A stretch of DNA of 64,000 nt, taken from positions 4,092,001 through 4,156,000 of the forward strand of contig NZ_CP010797.1 of NCBI RefSeq assembly GCF_000954115.1, given 5' to 3'. Below are positions 45,739 to 54,949 of this stretch, piece by piece. This DNA comes from Rhodococcus sp. B7740. Its GTDB lineage: Bacteria; Actinomycetota; Actinomycetes; Mycobacteriales; Mycobacteriaceae. Each line of letters begins with the position of its first letter. Position 1 is the first letter of the stretch. The translations under genes were made by a program, and so were the position numbers. Under the pieces are notes generated by a model, which saw only the letters and a program-made list of their open reading frames with translations, ran no database searches and was not told the DNA's origin.

Positions 45739-46194
45739 TCAGTCGGCAACCAAGTGGGTCGAATGGAACCAGCCGCCCTGTCCGCGTTCTCGCTGCCGGC
45801 CGATGACGTATGTCCCCGGCGCGATTCCGGTGGCTCCGTGTTCGGGATGAATGAGGTATGCCGTCTGCGAGTTGGTCAGGATGCCCAGGGCCAGACCTCG
45901 GACGTCGTGCACGGGAGTGGCCCACGAGCAGACGCCACCGTCGGCCACCAGGCTGTGGGGGTTACCGCCTGCGGCGCTGCGCAGTAGTTCGATTCCCGTC
46001 AGCGGCACCTTCTCGCGTCGCGTCTGGCCGGTGGGGACGACTATGCCGTCGAGCAGTACGTACGGAACGACGATCAGATCGCCTTGAGCTTGCAGGCCGT
46101 CGATGACGGGCACGGAGATCTCCTTGTCGAGATAGTCGAATACGTCGAGGCCGGTGAGGTCGGTCAGTGCGGACAGTGTGATGTTCGAGTTCAT
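45739..46194 (-). CDS. Hypothetical protein upstream of mce, downstream of DUF6745 gene
   Basis: I do not recognise this 151-residue protein. It is soluble, without a signal peptide or membrane segment. It ends in HPEHGATGIAPGTYVIGRQRE followed by a Trp/His-rich tail (GGWFHSTHLVAD). That ending resembles short proteins which accompany DUF6745-like genes, whose product probably has a related role. I chose ATG 46194 because AAGG lies about 8 nt upstream; GTG 46203 is also in frame. The gene lies 61 bp downstream of the DUF6745-like gene on the same strand, so it is probably its operon partner. Confidence 0.65.
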   Translation of the reverse strand: MNSNITLSALTDLTGLDVFDYLDKEISVPVIDGLQAQGDLIVVPYVLLDGIVVPTGQTRREKVPLTGIELLRSAAGGNPHSLVADGGVCSWATPVHDVRGLALGILTNSQTAYLIHPEHGATGIAPGTYVIGRQRERGQGGWFHSTHLVAD

Positions 46195-46255
46195 GTGAGT
46201 CACCTTGGGTGTTGTCGGGGTGTGTGTAGTCGGGGTGTGGTGGCGTGGTGAGGTG

Positions 46256-47521
46256 TCAGGTTCTGCGGAGTAACCGGCCGTAGTCTGCTCCGGCCAGGCC
46301 GTAGGTCCAGCCCGCGGCGTCGACCGCGGACGAGAACGCGCCGGGGACCCGGAGTCCGTAGCGTCGGCGCTCGCCGTCCCGTTCGCGAGAGCCGTTGACG
46401 GCGAGAAGGATTCGACCCTCGCTGCCCCAGCCCGCCGGGGTGGCGAACAGTTGCAGGGTGCAACCGGGATTGCCCGGATCGGCGTCGGTGTCGACCAGTC
46501 GCAAACCGGCTCGGTCGAGATAGTTGTCCCAACCGATTCGTTCGATGGCGCTCCGTCGGATCTCGACGTTGCGTTCGACGGTGATGCGCTCGACCGTCGG
46601 ATCGTGGATCACCCACTTGGGAACCACGGTCCCGTTCAGGACATGGACGCCGCTGCCGTCACCGAACTCGACTGCTGGAGAAGACGAATTGTGCAGGCGC
46701 ACTTCACCGTGCACCGGATCGGGAACCGGCTCGGTGTGCACTGCGGTGGGGCGTTCGGACATCACTGCGACGTCGTCGAACGCCCACCACCATCCCGTCG
46801 ATTCGACGAGGGCCGATTGAATGTCGAGAAGCTCGTTGTCCTCGCGCTCGAACGCGGCGAGGTGAAAGGTGCGATAGATGTCGTAGTAGGCGACGCGATG
46901 CGCTTCCTGCTGGCCGTACCAGGTGATACTGCCGAACGAGTGCGGAGCGAGGCTTCGCGTCGCAGAAGCGACACCGTCGAATAGGCTGGTGCGCAACGAA
47001 TCCCACACTGTCCGGCGAATGATGGGATCGGGACTGATGCCGGCTCGGGCCGCGTCCTCCGGTGAACGTGTTGCAACGGTCATCCGCGCTTCTCGATCGC
47101 TCGGCATGTTCGGATTCTGGTGGAAGTACCGCCGCGGCCATTCGATTCTTCGCTTGTCGATTCGCTCGTCCATTCGTCGACGGGAATTCGACAGCAACGA
47201 TGCGATGCGTGCAGGTGCTTTCTCGGCTTTTGCTGCGGTCGTGGGGATTTCGTTCACCAGTTGCTCTGCCGTGACGAAGGACGCGGCGGCAGCGGGGGAC
47301 GGTACCCACACGAACTCGGGCGCGTCGAAACCGGCTCTTCGATACAACTGTGCCACGGCTGATTCCGCCGTGGTTCTATCGGAGGGGCCGGCCTTCAGGC
47401 CGTAGCGGAGCCATCGATCGCGCTGCGCGCAGACCGCACCAATGCTCTCGGCGTAGTCATCGGGATTGTCACTGAATGTGCCGCGACGGGGAAATGTCGA
47501 CGGCATCGGCACGGCGCTCAC
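46256..47521 (-). CDS. DUF6745-like protein of unknown function
   Basis: A 421-residue soluble protein. The C-terminal half contains LNGTVVPKWVIHDPTVERITVERNVE and RSAIERIGWDNYL, a pattern typical of DUF6745 proteins (a ...xxVPxWVxxxPxxITVExIxxExNxExRRxxIERxG type stretch). The N-terminal half has QRDRWLRYGL and many Arg/Ala-rich helices. Function is unknown. The GTG start at 47521 has no clear ribosome site, and an in-frame ATG at 47506 is an alternative. The gene is followed by a small unknown gene and preceded by a Family B hairpin, so the pair forms a small cassette between mce and the glycerol region. Confidence 0.65.
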   Translation of the reverse strand: MSAVPMPSTFPRRGTFSDNPDDYAESIGAVCAQRDRWLRYGLKAGPSDRTTAESAVAQLYRRAGFDAPEFVWVPSPAAAASFVTAEQLVNEIPTTAAKAEKAPARIASLLSNSRRRMDERIDKRRIEWPRRYFHQNPNMPSDREARMTVATRSPEDAARAGISPDPIIRRTVWDSLRTSLFDGVASATRSLAPHSFGSITWYGQQEAHRVAYYDIYRTFHLAAFEREDNELLDIQSALVESTGWWWAFDDVAVMSERPTAVHTEPVPDPVHGEVRLHNSSSPAVEFGDGSGVHVLNGTVVPKWVIHDPTVERITVERNVEIRRSAIERIGWDNYLDRAGLRLVDTDADPGNPGCTLQLFATPAGWGSEGRILLAVNGSRERDGERRRYGLRVPGAFSSAVDAAGWTYGLAGADYGRLLRRT

Positions 47522-47598
47522 GTGAGGGAGGCGGTGTCCGCCTTTCCGGTTGTCATGAAGAAAAGAGTGACACGAGAATCGGGTGAGCGCAAGAGGGC

Positions 47599-47650
47599 AC
47601 CCATGTGCACGAAACTTCGACCCCTGCTACGAAGTTCCGCTCACATGGGT
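47599..47650. repeat. Family B 52-nt hairpin, copy 1
   Basis: The 21-nt arms (47599-47619 and 47630-47650) are complementary at 18 positions and enclose the 10-nt loop ACCCCTGCTA. The right arm touches the last base of the SorC-family regulator stop codon (47650). Read on the minus strand, its first 31 nt are identical to the first 31 nt of copy 2 at 63544. Confidence 0.85.
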
Positions 47651-48633
47651 CAGCCGCGTGAGCGAAGGATCAACTGGGCCGCGCTGATGTCGTCGATGAC
47701 GAGGTCGGTGATCAATCCGCCGCGCAGCGCTGCGGTGAGGGCATCGAGTTTGGACGCTCCGGCGACGATGCAGACTCGGCGCGGAACCACCTTGAGCCGA
47801 TCCAGGCTCGGTCCACTCGATCTGTCGTTCAACGCAATTCGGTCGTGACTGCCATCGGAGCGCAGGAACACGGTGGCGATGTCGCCCACGACACCGTCGC
47901 GTTGGAGCTCGGCTCGATCCTCGCGCTCGAGGTAGCCGGAGCTGTAGACGTGACTCGGAACGGCACCGCTCATGACGCCGATGCTGAACACGGCGAGGTT
48001 CATCCGATCCTGTAGTTCGAGTACTCGCTTGATGCTGCGTTCGCGCCACAGGTGTCGGCGGGTTTCGGGGTAGTCGAAGAAGGCGGGCACCGGAAATCCC
48101 TGCGCGACAGCACCGTAGGCGTCGGCAAAGGTTCGGACGATGTCGGTGGCGTAGGAGACTCCGGTGGTTCGGGTGTTCGCTGCACCGTTGAGCTGCACGA
48201 CGGTGGAGTTGTGGGTTCGTTTGGGTGCGAGCTTGCGGCTGACGGCGCTGACGGTGGTTCCCCATGCGACGCCCATCACCATGTCGGATTCGAAGAACGA
48301 TGTCAGCAATCGGCCTGCGAAAGTGGCGACGCGATCGAGGCGCTGCAATTCGTCGACGGTTTCCGATACGGGGACGACATGTGCACGAATGTCGTACAGA
48401 TCGGCGAATGCACGCTCGATTCGCGGTGCCTGACCGAGCGGGGTGGAGATCTTGATTTCCACCAGTCCCGATGCCCGCGCGAACGTGATGAGTCGTGAGA
48501 CCGTCGAGCGAGATACGCCCAGCTCACGGCCGATCGCCGCCATCGTCATGTCCTGGAAGTAGTACAGGCGCGCTGCCTGGGTGGCATGGCCGGTCCGTAG
48601 GTCCGATTCGGGCACGCTGAGTGGGTCGGTCAC
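47650..48633 (-). CDS. SorC-family sugar-binding transcriptional regulator
   Basis: A 327-residue SorC/DeoR-type regulator. The helix-turn-helix is QAARLYYFQDMTMAAIGREL with GVSRSTVSRLITFARASGLV (about residues 15-55). The sugar-phosphate-binding domain fills the rest (VMGVAWGTTVSAV, AAALRGGLITDLVIDD at the end). I chose GTG 48633. The longer in-frame GTG at 48660 lies inside the 14-bp palindrome that must be the operator. A TATACT hexamer at 48641-48646 (minus strand) would place transcription at or next to 48633, which fits a leaderless mRNA. Divergence from glpF suggests that it senses glycerol 3-phosphate or glycerol and controls glpFKD. Confidence 0.8.
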   Translation of the reverse strand: MTDPLSVPESDLRTGHATQAARLYYFQDMTMAAIGRELGVSRSTVSRLITFARASGLVEIKISTPLGQAPRIERAFADLYDIRAHVVPVSETVDELQRLDRVATFAGRLLTSFFESDMVMGVAWGTTVSAVSRKLAPKRTHNSTVVQLNGAANTRTTGVSYATDIVRTFADAYGAVAQGFPVPAFFDYPETRRHLWRERSIKRVLELQDRMNLAVFSIGVMSGAVPSHVYSSGYLEREDRAELQRDGVVGDIATVFLRSDGSHDRIALNDRSSGPSLDRLKVVPRRVCIVAGASKLDALTAALRGGLITDLVIDDISAAQLILRSRG

Positions 48634-48655
48634 CGGCACCAGTATACGACCGATT

Positions 48656-48669
48656 TGCACATATGTGCA
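48656..48669. promoter_or_regulatory. Operator between the SorC regulator and glpFKD
   Basis: TGCACATATGTGCA is a perfect 14-bp palindrome. It covers the presumed -35 region of the regulator's own promoter. Related half-sites (TGTGCA, AGTGCA) follow toward glpF at about 48675-48690. This fits a repressor acting on both the regulator and the glycerol operon. Confidence 0.75.
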
Positions 48670-48755
48670 TCAGCTGTGCAACGCAGTGCAGGCCGTCTAC
48701 CGTGGCAAACAGCACGCAATGTGGCGTGCATCACCAACTTTGCGGAGGCTACACA

Positions 48756-49610
48756 ATGGCTCGTAAGGAACCGGAATGGGGACTGCCGGCGCACATGGCT
48801 GCCGAGTTCGCCGGAACCATGATTCTCATTCTGGTCGGCGTCGGCGTCGTCGCGCAGGTGGTCTCGGGCGGTGAATCGGGAAGTCTCGGAGACCACGACT
48901 CGATCGCCTGGGCATGGGGCCTGGGGGTGATGTTCGGCATCTACGTCGCCGGTCGAATCACCGGCGCGCACCTCAACCCCGCGGTCACGATCACGTTCGC
49001 ACTCTTCCGCGGATTCAGCTGGAAGATGGTTGCGCCCTACATCCTCGCGCAGACCGCAGGTGCCTTCGTGGCCGCGCTGCTGGTGCGCTGGAACTACAAC
49101 GACATGATCAATGCAGTCGACCCCGGGCACACCACCGCCACCCAGACGATCTTCTCGACGCTTCCCGGCAACGGAACGTTGCCTGTCAGCGTCTCCTCTG
49201 CACTGATCGATCAGATCATCGGCACCGCGATCCTGCTGTTCCTCATTGTGGCAGTGACCGATTCGCTCGGCACCGCGCCGATGGCCAACATGGCTCCGCT
49301 GATCGTCGGCCTCATCGTGGTCGCCATCGGCTTCGCCTGGGCCACCAACGCCGGATACGCGATCAATCCGGCCCGAGATTTCGGACCTCGCCTGGCGTCG
49401 TACATCACCGGATACGGTGGAGCCTGGCGAGATCAATACGGCGGCCTGTACTTCTGGGTCCCGATCGTCGGACCTCTCGTAGGCGGACCGATAGGAGTGT
49501 TGTTGTACGACCTGCTCATCGGTAGGAACCTGCGCAAAGACGAAGGTTCGACGCCCGAGCCGCCATCACGACTCCCAGCAGACACCCAGACCACAGGAGA
49601 GAAGCCATGA
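48756..49610 (+). CDS. glpF: Glycerol facilitator (aquaglyceroporin)
   Basis: A 284-residue MIP-family channel. The two NPA boxes are at residues 74-76 ([11 protein letters not shown]) and 204-206 ([10 protein letters not shown]). The Asp following the second box is the usual GlpF mark. Six membrane helices are predicted. The start ATG 48756 has GGAGG 8 nt upstream. The stop overlaps the glpK start (ATGA). It lets glycerol enter the cell for phosphorylation by GlpK. Confidence 0.95.
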   Translation: MARKEPEWGLPAHMAAEFAGTMILILVGVGVVAQVVSGGESGSLGDHDSIAWAWGLGVMFGIYVAGRITGAHLNPAVTITFALFRGFSWKMVAPYILAQTAGAFVAALLVRWNYNDMINAVDPGHTTATQTIFSTLPGNGTLPVSVSSALIDQIIGTAILLFLIVAVTDSLGTAPMANMAPLIVGLIVVAIGFAWATNAGYAINPARDFGPRLASYITGYGGAWRDQYGGLYFWVPIVGPLVGGPIGVLLYDLLIGRNLRKDEGSTPEPPSRLPADTQTTGEKP

Positions 49611-51124
49611 CCGAGTTCGCAGGAAAGTACGTCGCCGCGATCGATCAGGGAACCACGTCCTCACGCTGCATGATCTTCGATCACGCCGGTACCGTCGTCG
49701 CGGTCGATCAGAAGGAACACAAGCAGATCTTCCCGCAGGCCGGCTGGGTCGAGCACGACGCGTCGGAGATCTGGGACAACGTGCGCGCCGTCGCGGCCGG
49801 TGCCATGGCCGCTGCCGATCTGACGCGCGAGGACATCGCCGCAGTCGGCATCACCAACCAGCGTGAGACGGCGCTGGTGTGGGAGCGCGCGACGGGCAAG
49901 CCGATCTACAACGCCATCGTCTGGCAGGACACCCGAACCGATCGGATCGCCACCGCACTGGGTGGGGGCGACGCCAACAAGTACACCGCGAAGACCGGGC
50001 TGCCCCTGGCGACCTACTTCTCCGGACCCAAGGTCAAGTGGATCCTCGACAACGTCGACGGAGCACGCGCCAAAGCCGAAGCGGGAGAACTGTGTTTCGG
50101 CAACATGGACACGTGGGTGCTGTGGAACATGACCGGCGGAACGGACGGTGGGCTGCACTACACCGATCCGACCAACGCCTCGCGTACCCTGCTCATGGAT
50201 CTCGACACGTTGCAGTGGGACGAGCAGATCTGTGCGGACATGGACATCCCGATGTCGATGTTGCCCGAGATTCGCTCGAGCTCCGAGGTGTACGGCACCG
50301 GCCGTGAGCGCGGTCCGTTCCGCGGGGTACCGATTTCCGGCATCCTGGGCGACCAGCAGGCAGCCACCTTCGGGCAGGCCTGCCTGTCTCCCGGCGAGGC
50401 CAAGAACACCTACGGCACAGGCAATTTCGTGCTCCTCAACACCGGCACCGAAAAGGTCATGAGCAAGAACGGCCTGCTGACCACGGTCTGCTACAAGATC
50501 GGCGACCAGCCGACGGTGTACGCGCTCGAGGGTTCCATCGCCGTGACGGGTTCGCTGGTGCAGTGGCTGCGCGACAACCTGGGCATGATCTCCTCGGCCG
50601 CCGACATCGAGACGGACGCACGGTCGGTGGACGACAACGGCGGTGCCTACTTCGTCCCCGCGTTCTCCGGTCTCTTCGCCCCACACTGGCGGTCGGATGC
50701 GCGCGGTGCCATCGTGGGACTGACGCGATTCGTCAACAAGGGACACCTGGCCCGCGCCGTCCTCGAGGCCACCGCGTATCAGACGCGTGAGGTGATCGAG
50801 GCCATGAACGCAGACTCCGGCGTCGATCTGGAGGTACTCAAGGTCGACGGCGGCATGGTGGTCAACGAGCTGCTGATGCAGTTCCAGTCCGACATCCTGA
50901 ACGTCGACGTGGTTCGGCCTGTCGTGGCCGAAACCACCGCTCTCGGAGCGGCATACGCGGCCGGCCTCGCCGTCGGGTACTGGGAGAGCGAGGACGACAT
51001 CCGTCAGAACTGGGCCGAGGACAAGACATGGACGCCGTCCATGGACGAGAACCAGCGGGCGAAGCTCTACGCCGGCTGGAAGAAGGCAGTAACACGTACT
51101 CTCGATTGGGTTGATGAAGAATGA
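49607..51124 (+). CDS. glpK: Glycerol kinase
   Basis: A 505-residue FGGY-family kinase. [16 protein letters not shown] is the phosphate-binding N-terminal motif, [18 protein letters not shown] follows, and [20 protein letters not shown] is the conserved C-terminal signature. It makes glycerol 3-phosphate from glycerol and ATP. Length equals that of E. coli GlpK (about 502). ATGA overlaps bind it to both glpF and glpD. It sits in the middle of a complete uptake-kinase-dehydrogenase operon. Confidence 0.96.
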   Translation: MTEFAGKYVAAIDQGTTSSRCMIFDHAGTVVAVDQKEHKQIFPQAGWVEHDASEIWDNVRAVAAGAMAAADLTREDIAAVGITNQRETALVWERATGKPIYNAIVWQDTRTDRIATALGGGDANKYTAKTGLPLATYFSGPKVKWILDNVDGARAKAEAGELCFGNMDTWVLWNMTGGTDGGLHYTDPTNASRTLLMDLDTLQWDEQICADMDIPMSMLPEIRSSSEVYGTGRERGPFRGVPISGILGDQQAATFGQACLSPGEAKNTYGTGNFVLLNTGTEKVMSKNGLLTTVCYKIGDQPTVYALEGSIAVTGSLVQWLRDNLGMISSAADIETDARSVDDNGGAYFVPAFSGLFAPHWRSDARGAIVGLTRFVNKGHLARAVLEATAYQTREVIEAMNADSGVDLEVLKVDGGMVVNELLMQFQSDILNVDVVRPVVAETTALGAAYAAGLAVGYWESEDDIRQNWAEDKTWTPSMDENQRAKLYAGWKKAVTRTLDWVDEE

Positions 51125-52827
51125 GTTCCACCACAACGGCTTTGAGCCCGCAGTCGCGCGCCGACGCGCTGGCGAGGATGGAAGCCGAAGAGCTCGACAT
51201 CCTGGTGATCGGCGGCGGCGTCGTCGGCGCGGGCACCGCACTCGACGCCGTCACACGCGGCCTGAAGGTCGGTCTGCTCGAAGCGCGTGACTACGCGGCC
51301 GGCACGTCCAGCCGCTCGAGCAAGCTCTTCCACGGCGGTCTGCGCTACCTCGAGCAGTTCAACTTCGCGTTGGTGTTCGAGGCGCTCAAGGAGCGTTCGC
51401 TGGTACTGAACAAGCTCTGCCCGCATCTCGCTCGTCCGGTGCCGTTCATCTATCCGCTGGAGAAGGTGATCGACCGCCCGTACGTCGGGCTCGGCATCGG
51501 CGTGTACGACGTCATGGGTGCCGGACGCGGCGTGCCGAGCCATCACAAGCACCTCGGCAAGAAGAAGACACTCGAGTCCTTCCCGTCCGGCAAGCGCTCG
51601 GCGATCCGCGGTGCGGTGAAGTTCTACGAGGGTCAGGTCGACGATGCTCGGCACACGATGATGCTCGCCCGTACGGCGGCCGCCTACGGTGCGTTGTGCG
51701 CCAACAGCACTCGCGTCACGGGCTTCCTGCGGGAGGACGACAAGGTCGTCGGCGTCGTGGCGAGCGACCTCGAAACGGGCCGCTCCTTCGAGGTACGGGC
51801 CAAGCAGGTCATCAATGCTGCCGGTGTCTGGACCGACGAGGTGCAGCAGATGGTCGGTGGACGTGGACAATTCCAGGTTCGCGCGTCCAAGGGTGTGCAC
51901 CTGGTGGTGCCGCGCAATCGCATCAACAGTGCCACCGGCATCATCACGCGAACCGAGAAGAGTCTGCTGTTCGTCATCCCGTGGGGAAGTCATTGGATCA
52001 TCGGTACGACCGATACCGACTGGAAGCTCGATCTGGCTCACCCGGCCGCGAGCCAGAGCGACATCGACTACATCCTGGGCCACGTGAACAAGCTGCTCGC
52101 CGATCCGTTGGACCGCACCGACGTCGTCGGTGTGTACGCGGGACTGCGACCGTTGCTGTTCGGTGAATCCGATTCCACCAGCACACTCTCGCGTGAGCAC
52201 GCGGTGTCCAGTCCGGTGCGCGGATTGACGGTGATCGCGGGTGGCAAGTACACCACCTATCGTGTGATGGCCAAGGACGCAGTCGATTCCGCAGTGCACG
52301 GGCTCGAGCGGACGGTACCGAAGTGCGTCACCGAGGACATTCCGCTCGTCGGTGCCGATGGCTACCTCGGGGCGTTCAACTCCCGCGCCCTGACGGCCGA
52401 GCGCACCGGTATGCGTGTCTCACGCGTCGAGCATCTTCTGGGTCGGTACGGCACTCTGATGGGTGAGTTGTTGGACTTGATCGACGGCAACCCCGAGCTC
52501 GGCGAGCCTCTCGAGAGTGCGCCGGAGTACCTGAAGGCCGAGGCCGTGTATGCCGCGAGTCACGAAGGCGCGCGGCACCTCGAAGATATTCTGACGCGTC
52601 GTACCCGCATCTCCATCGAGGTTCCCGATCGTGGTGAAGCGGCGGCCGACGAGGTGGCCCGGTTGGTGGCACCCATCCTGGGATGGGACGACCAGCACGT
52701 TGCCGAAGAGATCGAGCACTATCGGCTTCGAGTTCTGGCAGAACGGGATTCGCAGCAACAGCCCGATGACGACACTGCTGATGCAGCCCGCCTCGGGGCA
52801 CCGGACGTGCGTGCCGGGGTGAGCTGA
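51121..52827 (+). CDS. glpD: Aerobic glycerol-3-phosphate dehydrogenase
   Basis: A 568-residue membrane-associated FAD enzyme that oxidises glycerol 3-phosphate to dihydroxyacetone phosphate and reduces quinone. The FAD motif [20 protein letters not shown] follows a short N-terminal arm. [20 protein letters not shown] is a GlpD signature, and [16 protein letters not shown] follows about two-thirds of the way along. The start ATG 51121 overlaps the glpK stop. Its 3' end is 5 bp from the stop of a converging tetR gene, so no terminator lies between them. Confidence 0.95.
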   Translation: MSSTTTALSPQSRADALARMEAEELDILVIGGGVVGAGTALDAVTRGLKVGLLEARDYAAGTSSRSSKLFHGGLRYLEQFNFALVFEALKERSLVLNKLCPHLARPVPFIYPLEKVIDRPYVGLGIGVYDVMGAGRGVPSHHKHLGKKKTLESFPSGKRSAIRGAVKFYEGQVDDARHTMMLARTAAAYGALCANSTRVTGFLREDDKVVGVVASDLETGRSFEVRAKQVINAAGVWTDEVQQMVGGRGQFQVRASKGVHLVVPRNRINSATGIITRTEKSLLFVIPWGSHWIIGTTDTDWKLDLAHPAASQSDIDYILGHVNKLLADPLDRTDVVGVYAGLRPLLFGESDSTSTLSREHAVSSPVRGLTVIAGGKYTTYRVMAKDAVDSAVHGLERTVPKCVTEDIPLVGADGYLGAFNSRALTAERTGMRVSRVEHLLGRYGTLMGELLDLIDGNPELGEPLESAPEYLKAEAVYAASHEGARHLEDILTRRTRISIEVPDRGEAAADEVARLVAPILGWDDQHVAEEIEHYRLRVLAERDSQQQPDDDTADAARLGAPDVRAGVS

Positions 52828-52832
52828 CCTAC

Positions 52833-53393
52833 TCAGTCGAGTGGTTCGGTGAGGTAGCGCCGCAGCGTCGGTCCTACCCACCGAACCAACTGCTCGTGGG
52901 TCATCTCGGCCAATGGAGGTACCGCGAGGATGTAGCGTGCGAACACCAGACCGAGTACCTGGGTTCCCACCAGGGCAGCCCGCTCCGCATACCGATCCGG
53001 CGAGACTGCGGCCAGCGCCGGCGCGACCTGGGTGGCGAACACCTGCTGCATGGTCGTTGCCGCCGCGGCATTGGTGGCCGCAGCGCGCATCAGGGCGAGG
53101 AACGTTCCGTCTTCCTCCCAGACCTGGAAGAACCTGGGCATCAACACTTCTGCAATGCGCTCCGGTGGGACGTGGGTCAGATCCGGAATGTCGAGTTCGA
53201 ACGTGGCGGCCTCGGCGAACAACGCTTCCTTGGTTCGGAAATACCTGACGACCATCGCCGCGTCGACGCCCGCGGTGGCGGCGACGGATCGCATGGTGGT
53301 GCGGTCGTAGCCGTCGGCCCCGAATTGGGCGCGGGCTGCGTCGAGAATGCGAGCCCGGGTGGCGGTCGCGGATCGAGGCTGTCGTTCGGTCAT
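52833..53393 (-). CDS. TetR family regulator of the Rox-like gene
   Basis: A 186-residue TetR protein. The DNA-binding helices are at about residues 12-55 (RARILDAARAQFGADGYD, then VDAAMVVRYFRTKEALF). A DUF-like C-terminal domain with RYILAVPPLAEMTHEQLVRWVGPTLRRYL is common in TetR regulators of this group. It is divergent from the flavin monooxygenase gene. Two GTCAAC-N4-GTTGAC-type palindromes in the gap are probably its sites; the nearer one lies only 14 bp upstream of its own start. Confidence 0.86.
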   Translation of the reverse strand: MTERQPRSATATRARILDAARAQFGADGYDRTTMRSVAATAGVDAAMVVRYFRTKEALFAEAATFELDIPDLTHVPPERIAEVLMPRFFQVWEEDGTFLALMRAAATNAAAATTMQQVFATQVAPALAAVSPDRYAERAALVGTQVLGLVFARYILAVPPLAEMTHEQLVRWVGPTLRRYLTEPLD

Positions 53394-53406
53394 CTCCGTA
53401 GCCTAA

Positions 53407-53467
53407 GTCAACGACCGTTGACCACGGTGCTCGGCGGGTCTATCGTCGGAAGTCAACAGTCGTTGAC
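53407..53467. promoter_or_regulatory. Paired operators between tetR and the Rox-like gene
   Basis: GTCAACGACCGTTGAC (53407-53422, perfect 7-bp arms) and GTCAACAGTCGTTGAC (53452-53467, perfect 6-bp arms) are 45 bp apart, one next to each divergent gene. The shared form GTCAAC-N4-GTTGAC is very likely the repressor site. Confidence 0.78.
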
Positions 53468-53515
53468 CAAGAATTCGCTGAACCAGGAATTCGCTGACCA
53501 CAGTGGGAGTGCGTC

Positions 53516-54949
53516 ATGAACCATTCGGACGTGATCGTCGTCGGTGCAGGTCCGGCGGGCTGCATGCTGGCGGGGGAACTCGCGCGTGCCGGCCGCTCGG
53601 TGACGGTGCTCGAGAAACACGATGCACCATCACCGCTGTCGCGAGCTTTCGGAGTACATGCCCGCACGCTGGAGATTCTCGACAGTCGTGGTCTGGCCGA
53701 GGACCTGCTCTCCACCGGAGCGCACACGCCGGGACTGAAACTGTGGAACGGACTGTCCCTCGACCTCGGCGCACTACCGTCGCAGTTTCCGTATCTGCTG
53801 GTCACGCCACAGACCAACGTGGACTCTCGACTCGAGGAGTACGCGCGGGCATCCGGTGCGCGGATTCTGCGCGGGGTCGAGGTCACCGGTCTCGACCAGA
53901 ATGCCGACGGAGTAGTGGTGCGCGGGACGGTGGCCGACGGCAGCGCGCAGGAGTGGACGGCGTCGTATGCGGCCGGAACCGACGGAGTGCACAGTATCGT
54001 CCGCACGTCGATCGGACTCGACTTGCCCGGCAGGGAATTGCTGCGGTCGATCATGCTCGCGGATGTCCGGTTGGTCGATCCGCCCAACGGTCTGATCAAC
54101 ATCGGCGCCGGCAAGGACTGCTTTGCGTTCGTCGCGCCGTTCGGCGACGGGTGGTTTCGAGTGATCGCCTGCGACCGTACCGACACCGCAGATGTAGCTG
54201 CGTCCGTCGACGAGACGCGGCTTCGTGACGTGGTGCGCCGCGCACTCGGAACCGACTACGGCTGGACCGACGTGCGATGGAGTTCGCGCTTCTCCTGCGA
54301 CGAGAGGCAAGTCCGGCGCTACCGAGTGGGCCGGGTATTCCTGGCCGGCGATGCGGCGCACGTACATTCGCCTGCCGGGGGACAGGGCATGAACACCGGA
54401 ATCCAGGACGCGATGAACCTCGGCTGGAAGCTGGCAGCCGTCCTCGGCGGTGCCGACGAGAGGATCCTCGACACCTATCACGACGAGCGCCATCCAGTGG
54501 GAAAGCTGGTGTTGCGCAGTAGCGGCGCGACGATTCGCATGTTGTTGCTGCGCTCGGTGGTAGCGCGGACGTTGCGCAACATCGTCTCCGCACGGGTGCT
54601 TCGCAGACGACGTGCGGTCGGCAGGATAGCCGGGATGTTCTCCGGTATTTCGATCTCGTACCCTCGCCGACGTGGAGAGCACCCGCTGGTCGGCCGGCGC
54701 GCCGTGCAGATACCCCTCACCGACGGCACCGTCACCACGGCACTGCGCGACTCCGCATTTCTGATGATCGGCGAGAACGATTGCGGCCGAACGGACATCC
54801 CCCGCCGCGCCGACCGCGGTCCGGCCGTCCTCGTCCGGCCCGATGGATACATCGCATGGGCCGGACGATCGGACTCGAATCGATGGAAGGCTGTTCGAGA
54901 CCGGTGGACAGCAGAGTGTTCCGCCTCGATCAGCCCTGCAGCAACGTGA
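53516..54949 (+). CDS. Rifampicin-monooxygenase-like FAD hydroxylase
   Basis: A 477-residue class A flavoprotein. VIVVGAGPAGCMLAGELARAG and GTDGVHSIVR are followed by FLAGDAAHVHSPAGGQGMNTGIQDAMNLGWKLA, all typical of the group that contains rifampicin monooxygenase (Rox/Iri) and pentachlorophenol 4-monooxygenase. Rox enzymes inactivate rifampicin by hydroxylating its naphthyl ring. Length equals that of Rhodococcus Iri (about 479). The start ATG 53516 has GGGAG upstream. It diverges from a TetR gene, and its 3' end overlaps glgX on the other strand by 20 bp. Another aromatic substrate cannot be excluded. Confidence 0.78.
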   Translation: MNHSDVIVVGAGPAGCMLAGELARAGRSVTVLEKHDAPSPLSRAFGVHARTLEILDSRGLAEDLLSTGAHTPGLKLWNGLSLDLGALPSQFPYLLVTPQTNVDSRLEEYARASGARILRGVEVTGLDQNADGVVVRGTVADGSAQEWTASYAAGTDGVHSIVRTSIGLDLPGRELLRSIMLADVRLVDPPNGLINIGAGKDCFAFVAPFGDGWFRVIACDRTDTADVAASVDETRLRDVVRRALGTDYGWTDVRWSSRFSCDERQVRRYRVGRVFLAGDAAHVHSPAGGQGMNTGIQDAMNLGWKLAAVLGGADERILDTYHDERHPVGKLVLRSSGATIRMLLLRSVVARTLRNIVSARVLRRRRAVGRIAGMFSGISISYPRRRGEHPLVGRRAVQIPLTDGTVTTALRDSAFLMIGENDCGRTDIPRRADRGPAVLVRPDGYIAWAGRSDSNRWKAVRDRWTAECSASISPAAT

